Source: Henricia sp. BOLD:AAB3569
Taxonomy: Eukaryota > Echinodermata > Asteroidea > Spinulosida > Echinasteridae
NCBI GenBank assembly: GCA_037783545.1
Contig: JBBELK010001011.1
Span: 265,293-329,292, forward strand
Reading direction: 5' to 3'
DNA length: 64,000 bases
Shown: positions 58,911 through 64,000 of the stretch, one piece after another
Numbering within the stretch: position 1 is the first letter of the stretch
How the letters are laid out: each line of letters starts with the position of its first letter
Notes under the pieces: model-generated
Told to the model about the DNA's origin: nothing
Database searches by the model: none
Seen by the model: the letters and a program-made list of their open reading frames with translations, nothing else
Made by a program: the position numbers and the translations under genes

Positions 58911-59331
58911 TACCGTCAATGCGACGTACATGGGCACCAGACTAAAGCTACAGCTAGCTCCGAGTCGTTGGTCACCAAGCTAAAACCAAGCTCCGAGCTA
59001 ATTACTCGTCAATGCGACGTACATGGGCACCAGACTAAAGCTGCAGCTCCGAGTCATTGGTCACCAAGCTAAAACCAAGCTCCGAGCTAATTACTCGTCA
59101 ATGCGACAAACATGGGCACCAGACTAAAGCTGCAGCCCCGAGTCAATGGTCACCAAGCTAAAACCAAGCTCCAAGCTAATTGCTCGTCAATGCGACGTAC
59201 ATGGGCACCAGACTAAAGCTACAGCTCCGAGTCAATGGTCACCAAGCTAAAACCATGCTCCAAGCTAATTACTCGTCAATGCGACAAACATGGGCACCAG
59301 ACTAAAGCTCTCAGCTCCAAGTCGATGGAGA
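58911..59331. repeat. 89-bp satellite, about 4.7 copies
   Basis: Unit starting gtcaatgcgacgtacatggg, then caccagactaaagctgcagc, and ending ccgagctaattactc. Unit starts at 58915, 59008, 59097, 59186 and 59275 (first interval 93, then 89). Lies between A2 and B2 of the Ngaro-like element. Confidence 0.9.
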
Positions 59332-59625
59332 TATCATGACTAATATATGCTATCGGTCCAATATCGGATACATCTGCTGCCAATACCGCAGCGGCCTGTG
59401 CATCAAGTTCTAAAGAGTCAGCACACACGCAACCCCTACGCTTGCCTAGATAAAAACCCGTGGGCCAAAAAACTAGGAGAGAGGACGTGTCTGGGAGTAT
59501 GCATGACTCAAAGTGCCCAGGTCACTTGAACTAATGCAATCCTACTAATAATAATAATAATGAAAATTTATAATGCGCCGGTATCCATCAAAAAAGATGC
59601 TCATGTAACCTGCAAAGAATAGGTA
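59332..59625. repeat. Spacer with a truncated SINE tail
   Basis: From about 59547, aataataataataatgaaaa then tttataatgcgccggtatcc resembles the tail of the SINE at 10704-11033 (aaagcgcc). Otherwise nothing is recognised. Confidence 0.45.
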
Positions 59626-59812
59626 AAGTAAACTTGGCGTGTACGCCATGTATGTGTGTCAGAAAGCCGAATGACAAACCGCAAGAACACAATACTTATA
59701 TGGCCTGCCTAAGCAACGCTTAATTGCCCAGGCAGGCCATACCCCATTCTAATTGCTTACGAACCGAAAGGAAAGTGTTTCTCTTCTAACAAAAGACCGA
59801 AAAGAAACACAT
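59626..59812 (-). repeat. Split direct repeat A2
   Basis: Copy of A1 located 3' of the ORFs; abuts B1 exactly at 59812/59813. Confidence 0.9.
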
Positions 59813-59894
59813 TTCCTTTCTAATCTCCCGCAATTAGCAACAAACAAAATATTATGTTTGGAGTGACAGTTCCTGACAACACACTTGTCACTCC
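59813..59894 (-). repeat. Split direct repeat B1
   Basis: ttcctttctaatctcccgca to ttgtcactcc; recurs as B2 about 1.1 kb away. Confidence 0.9.
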
Positions 59895-59924
59895 CGAAGC
59901 GCAAAGATAGCGAGACCATTGGAA

Positions 59925-60986
59925 TCAGAGACCCAAGGATGAACTTACAGACAATTTAGAATCGATACAGTCCTTTACATACATATCTTTCGCTGTCTCG
60001 CTTACCCAGCGACCGTGAGACTTGAAAAGTCGATCAGGTACTCCTGCATTGGCTGCGGCTGTAGCGCCGCCTGACCTTAGGCTATGAAGACCATACAAAC
60101 TTTTGTTTAAACCGACACTTTCGAGTTTTTCTAGAAAGATCTCTCTAGCCCTTGTGTATGAGAGCGGAACATTGTTTGCTCTTAAGGCAGACCCATTGGG
60201 AGTGAGTGCACGGAATAAATATAACTCAGAGTCCATTGGACTGAACAAACCTATTCTCATTAGATACAATTTCAGTCGTTCATGAGGACAAAGCTCTGAG
60301 AAGGTTTTAGCAATAAAAACCGTATTTCCCTGACGAAATTGATCTGTTTTACACTTCTCGATAAAAATGGTCAAGTGGTGATCAAATAATTTAACATCAC
60401 ATCTCTTTATGGAACGTAATTCGTCATATCTAAGGAAACCAGAGAAAGCTAAAAGACACATAGTCATAAATCTCAAATTGATCAGGGGTGCAGATGGCTT
60501 TCCATACATATTGTTTAACAGAAGTAGGATATCCACACTTAAAGGCTCTTTCGCATTTTTTGGTTTGCAAAGTGACCTGCGAGCAGAATCTCTGATTGAT
60601 TTGACAACCCTAGATTCACATGGGTTAAACAACCCGCAATTTGAACAAAAACTATATATCCAACTTATGGCATAGTACGCTGCATCAATTTGTGCAGGTG
60701 AACTACTTGTCTGGGATAACGAGATCAAGTATAAAGAAAAATATAACGGGTCGACTGGGAAAGGTTTTACACCTGGATACAATTCTGTCCATTCCCTCCA
60801 TCTCATATAGGCATAGCTGTACTTTCTCGTAGTTGCATTTGCTCTGGACGCAGTTAAGGTGTGCTTCAATTGATTGAACAGCGCTTTCAGAGATGGATGG
60901 GATAAGGCTTTCCCGGCCAACCAGAGACCGTCTACTTTCTCGATATCTGAAAAAAATAATAGCCATGTAAAGAAAAATAACATCAA
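59925..60986 (-). CDS. Tyrosine recombinase ORF of the Ngaro-like element
   Basis: 353 codons. An N-terminal SAM-like half (RKYSYAYMRWREW), then FSGFLRYDELRSI, HSLRSGGATAAANAG and a closing HGRWVSETAKDMYV give the expected recombinase boxes in order. This family inserts its circular DNA by site-specific recombination instead of a DDE integrase. Part of a fossil element. Confidence 0.85.
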   Translation of the reverse strand: MMLFFFTWLLFFSDIEKVDGLWLAGKALSHPSLKALFNQLKHTLTASRANATTRKYSYAYMRWREWTELYPGVKPFPVDPLYFSLYLISLSQTSSSPAQIDAAYYAISWIYSFCSNCGLFNPCESRVVKSIRDSARRSLCKPKNAKEPLSVDILLLLNNMYGKPSAPLINLRFMTMCLLAFSGFLRYDELRSIKRCDVKLFDHHLTIFIEKCKTDQFRQGNTVFIAKTFSELCPHERLKLYLMRIGLFSPMDSELYLFRALTPNGSALRANNVPLSYTRAREIFLEKLESVGLNKSLYGLHSLRSGGATAAANAGVPDRLFKSHGRWVSETAKDMYVKDCIDSKLSVSSSLGL

Positions 60987-60991
60987 TTAAA

Positions 60992-61811
60992 TTAATATTT
61001 TAAGTTCAATACAAGAACGTTGGAAATAAATGGAGAATTACAGAAAACTGAAGAATCATGTGACCCCGGTTGAAAAAATCCGGTTGGTCGGACATACTCT
61101 ACAAGATCAATAGCTACACTACCGTTTATAACGTTGGCTATTAACGGCCAAAAGTAGGCGCTGTGCCATTTATGCACTACTAATGTACCCGAGCACTTGT
61201 ATTGATGCATGAATGCAAGCAATTTGCCAATCATACTGACTGGGGGAACAAGCCAGCTATTAAAAGTGTGAAAATCATGGGCAAACGCATCAATACCGGC
61301 TGTACCCGGGCACCAATACTTAGAGAAAAACCGCGATACTTTGGAGTTGTGGTTATTTGCAAAAGCATCTAATTCATATGGGCCCCAACGTCTGTTAAAA
61401 AGAGTAAAGACCGACTGAGAAACGCCCCAGTCATCATAGTCCACAATTCTGCTGATGTGGTCTGCTTTGTCATTGAGGCTGCGTACGTGGGATCCATTCG
61501 GGAAAAAATATTAATATTTTTCTCTAGACAAAACGTGACTATGGCTAAAACCAATTGTTGCAGATCGACCTCCATGCTACCCGTCGACAAGATCGTAGCA
61601 ACATTATGGCTGTCAGTGTACCATTTAACGTAAGTATTTGCTAAATCGTCAGCCCTTGATATTAGGATAATAAAAACAGCCTTCAGTTCTCTCCAGGCCG
61701 AACTCTTTTTCTGTTCGACCGGGGAGAATACATCGTAACAGGGGTGATCGTCAACATTTACAATGTACCCTCCGCATGCATATTGAGAAGCGTCACTATA
61801 TACAACCCTTG
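60992..61811 (-). other. RNase H and linker region of the Ngaro-like element
   Basis: Readable stretches such as GPYELDAFANNHNSKVSRFF and YWCPGTAGIDAFAHDF fit the post-RNase H part of DIRS/Ngaro polyproteins. Not a single open frame; part of a fossil element. Confidence 0.65.
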
Positions 61812-63215
61812 TTAATCTAGGATTACTCTCTGTAGGGAGACTCCGTTACATTTCAACAGCTGTTTTCTCCAAAATTGCAATTCGTATAAACCAGCGCTAT
61901 CAATGTGCAGTGGGCTGTCCCATGCACGCCTGTTCGCTATCAGTACTTGTAAGCATTTGGTCATGAGTATTGCAATGTTACCAACGCCAGGTCGGCATGC
62001 GACTAAACGACCGACCAATTGTGCAACAATCCTAGCTGTAACACTAGCATTAGAGAGGGTCGTTTGGATAAGTGAATCTAACATGTCCAAAATATCAGTA
62101 ATTTTCGATAAGGGAACCGAAATAGTAAACCGCTTTGTATCTATAACAAAACCTAACCAGGTGAGACTCTGAATGGGGAACCAATTAGATTTTTGTTCAT
62201 TAACGATAAAACCAGCATTACGCAAGTCATTTGAAACAGTATCGGCCTGCTTTGTAAGTTGTTGTTCATTTGTATTGGCCACTATACCGTCATCTAAATA
62301 CAATACAATGGCAATACCTAGTCGGCGCCATCGCTTTACCAAAGGCCTTAACAATTTAGTGAAAATATGACAAGCTGTAGACAGGCCGAAGGGTAGAACC
62401 TTAAAAACAAAATATCGACTTGTTTTGGAATTGGCAAATTGCCAAGAAAACCCGAGATATTTGCAATGTGGACTACAAATCTCAACGTGGTGATAACCCG
62501 ACTTTAAGTCGAATGAGAACATGTAGGAGTTTGGTTCCAAGTATTGCTTTAGAATTTTTAGGTCTTCGTATTTCACTGGTAAATAATCCAAGTGCTTGTT
62601 AACTTCTCGAAGGTCCAAAATCAATCTGCACTTGCCAGAACGATTGGTGGAAACACTCAAAGGGTTAACGACAGTTGGGGGAGAAAAAACCTCTTCAACT
62701 AAATCATTAACCAGTAATTCAGCTATGGCAGACTCTACAAAGACTGAATTTTCTTTCGCTGAACGATTATTGGAAAGAAAACACGAATTAGGTATTGATA
62801 AGAATGGCAATTTATAACCTAGCTCAATGGTCTGCAAAATAAATCGGGAGGACTCTATTTCTCTCCAAGAGGGGAGACCTTTAAGGAGACTACCACGCAA
62901 AGGTAACAATTTCGTTGGAACATTAACGTTGAAATCAATACTTTCTCTGAACCCTAGATCTGTGAACACATCATTGAGAACAGCAAAATCACTTATCTTA
63001 TCATCTACAGTGTTCTGTACTCGGTTAAGCTGAGGGTTGGGTAGAACTTCCGGGACCAATGGTGTAGGCTTTTGCCCAATGTCCTTGTTGCCCACAGCGG
63101 AAGCAGTACCCTCTTTCTTGGGCGCGTCTGGATACCCCTGCAATGGCGCCTCGTGCAGGGGCGGTGTTACGAAAGGGCCTCCAAGGGGCAGGACTTGGTC
63201 TGGACCCCCCAGCAT
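61812..63215 (-). CDS. Reverse transcriptase ORF of the Ngaro-like element
   Basis: 467 codons. Visible blocks in order: LILDLREVNKHLDYLP, FSFDLKSGYHHVEI, KVLPFGLSTACHIFTKLLRP, VLYLDDGIVAN and WLGFVIDT, a tyrosine-recombinase-type reverse transcriptase leading into RNase H. Part of a fossil element. Confidence 0.88.
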   Translation of the reverse strand: MLGGPDQVLPLGGPFVTPPLHEAPLQGYPDAPKKEGTASAVGNKDIGQKPTPLVPEVLPNPQLNRVQNTVDDKISDFAVLNDVFTDLGFRESIDFNVNVPTKLLPLRGSLLKGLPSWREIESSRFILQTIELGYKLPFLSIPNSCFLSNNRSAKENSVFVESAIAELLVNDLVEEVFSPPTVVNPLSVSTNRSGKCRLILDLREVNKHLDYLPVKYEDLKILKQYLEPNSYMFSFDLKSGYHHVEICSPHCKYLGFSWQFANSKTSRYFVFKVLPFGLSTACHIFTKLLRPLVKRWRRLGIAIVLYLDDGIVANTNEQQLTKQADTVSNDLRNAGFIVNEQKSNWFPIQSLTWLGFVIDTKRFTISVPLSKITDILDMLDSLIQTTLSNASVTARIVAQLVGRLVACRPGVGNIAILMTKCLQVLIANRRAWDSPLHIDSAGLYELQFWRKQLLKCNGVSLQRVILD

Positions 63216-63778
63216 TGGAAGTCTTGAGCCGCTTCTGCTTGCGCTCTTTTAAGGTACGTTCGGCGTCCTTCTCTGCTTATCTTCTTATCATCTTCCGAAT
63301 CCGAAGCCAGGTCGTCGGCGATGTACTGGTTGACGGTCTCCCATCCAGACGGTGATTTATCCGCCAGCTTTATCAGCTTGATGCGATTGTCGACGACGGC
63401 CTGCAGTTTGTCAAGCTTCTCTAGTGCGTCATCGCGGTGTCGATCCAAGATGGCCGACTTCACTTCTGCAACACCCTCCGCAACGTTAGCGCAGAATTTG
63501 TACTGGGCCAAATTCCCTTTGCTCTTTATGTCTGGGAGCTGAAGCGTGGCCTTCGTTGCTTCCCTTGCATTCTGCTCCTTGAGGCTGTCGAATTTTCTAT
63601 CGAGGTAAGTCATAAGCCCGGCCATGTCTACTGGAGGCGCACCGTTTTCAGCCATGGCGTATGGGTGTGGCGAGGTAGACGTGCAGGCGCAATGGGGCGT
63701 GTAGGCAGGGGAGGAAGTAAACTTGGCGTGTACGCATGTATGTGTGTCAGAAAGCCGAATGACAAACCGCAAGAACAC
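63167..63778 (-). CDS. Gag-like ORF of the Ngaro-like element
   Basis: 203 codons from an ATG inside A1; an inner Met is at about residue 42 (MAENGAPPVDMAGLMTYLDR). Charged and helical, with no zinc knuckle seen. It overlaps the start of the reverse transcriptase frame, as is common in this family. Treated as part of a fossil. Confidence 0.6.
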   Translation of the reverse strand: MFLRFVIRLSDTHTCVHAKFTSSPAYTPHCACTSTSPHPYAMAENGAPPVDMAGLMTYLDRKFDSLKEQNAREATKATLQLPDIKSKGNLAQYKFCANVAEGVAEVKSAILDRHRDDALEKLDKLQAVVDNRIKLIKLADKSPSGWETVNQYIADDLASDSEDDKKISREGRRTYLKRAQAEAAQDFQCWGVQTKSCPLEALS

Positions 63779-63900
63779 AATACTTATATGGCCTGCCTAA
63801 GCAACGCTTGATTGCCCAGGCAGGCCATACCCCATTCTAATTGCTTACGAACCGAAAGGAAAGAGTTTCTCTTCTAACAAAAGACCGAAAAGAAACACAT
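63715..63900 (-). repeat. Split direct repeat A1
   Basis: aagtaaacttggcgtgtacg to agaaacacat; matches A2 with few differences. Contains the palindromic stretch atggcctgcc and ggcaggccat. Confidence 0.9.
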
Positions 63901-64000
63901 GTACATGTACTATATGTTTACACGTACTGCGCATTCTCTCTTTAGCTATACATGTACAACTATGAGGGCGCTATATCACTTTCACGGTAGCAAATTGCGA

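Larger units (their letters stand above)
58649..63900 (-). mobile_element. Ngaro-like tyrosine-recombinase retroelement with split direct repeats
   Basis: Read on the minus strand: repeat A1 (63715-63900), gag-like frame, reverse transcriptase/RNase H, tyrosine recombinase, then B1 (59813-59894) abutting A2 (59626-59812), an 895-bp spacer with an 89-bp satellite, and B2 (58649-58730). The split-repeat order A1, ORFs, B1-A2, B2 is the Ngaro/PAT layout. No methyltransferase domain was recognised, which favours Ngaro. Mostly readable but not whole; a small number of breaks. A1 against A2 and B1 against B2 differ at only a few positions, so insertion looks recent. Confidence 0.85.

Overview
The window is eukaryotic nuclear DNA: GT-AG introns, tRNA genes without encoded CCA, dense short transposons, and no bacterial gene spacing. 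Echinoderm-like repeat content (DIRS and Ngaro tyrosine-recombinase retroelements, a tRNA-headed SINE, many ACATGT-rich stretches, Harbinger- and hAT-type miniature elements) together with an ALDH1/ALDH2-type protein points to a marine invertebrate. A non-vertebrate deuterostome such as an echinoderm seems likeliest. That is inference; no single sequence here proves it.

Left half (about 1-32,600): one host gene on the plus strand, an aldehyde dehydrogenase of the ALDH1/ALDH2 class. Twelve coding exons (498 to 32,611) join in frame to 481 residues plus a stop. The catalytic Cys, general-base Glu, oxyanion Asn and NAD-binding residues all keep a constant 22-residue offset from mammalian ALDH2 numbering. 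Only the N-terminal exon(s), about 22 residues plus any leader, lie upstream of the window. The introns are large and packed with hairpin-type miniature transposons, SINEs, minisatellites and nested insertions.

Middle (about 32,600-42,380): no host gene is recognised. It holds a 143-bp direct repeat pair, an inverted pair of one interspersed repeat family with a degenerate PIF/Harbinger element inside one copy, and an A/C-rich stretch.

42,380-48,202: two incomplete DIRS-like retroelement copies joined head to head as a giant inverted repeat with arms of roughly 2.8-3.0 kb. Its right end butts onto a fragment of a tRNA-Val gene.

48,205-56,092: a tandem array of eleven 713-bp units on the minus strand. 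Each unit carries three different tRNA-Val genes in the plus-coordinate order CAC, AAC, TAC, so each repeat encodes all valine isoacceptors. Inner units are nearly identical; the two edges are decayed.

56,093-63,900: diverged repeats, an 89-bp satellite, and a long Ngaro-like retroelement on the minus strand (gag-like, reverse transcriptase/RNase H, tyrosine recombinase) with split direct repeats in the order A1, ORFs, B1-A2, B2.
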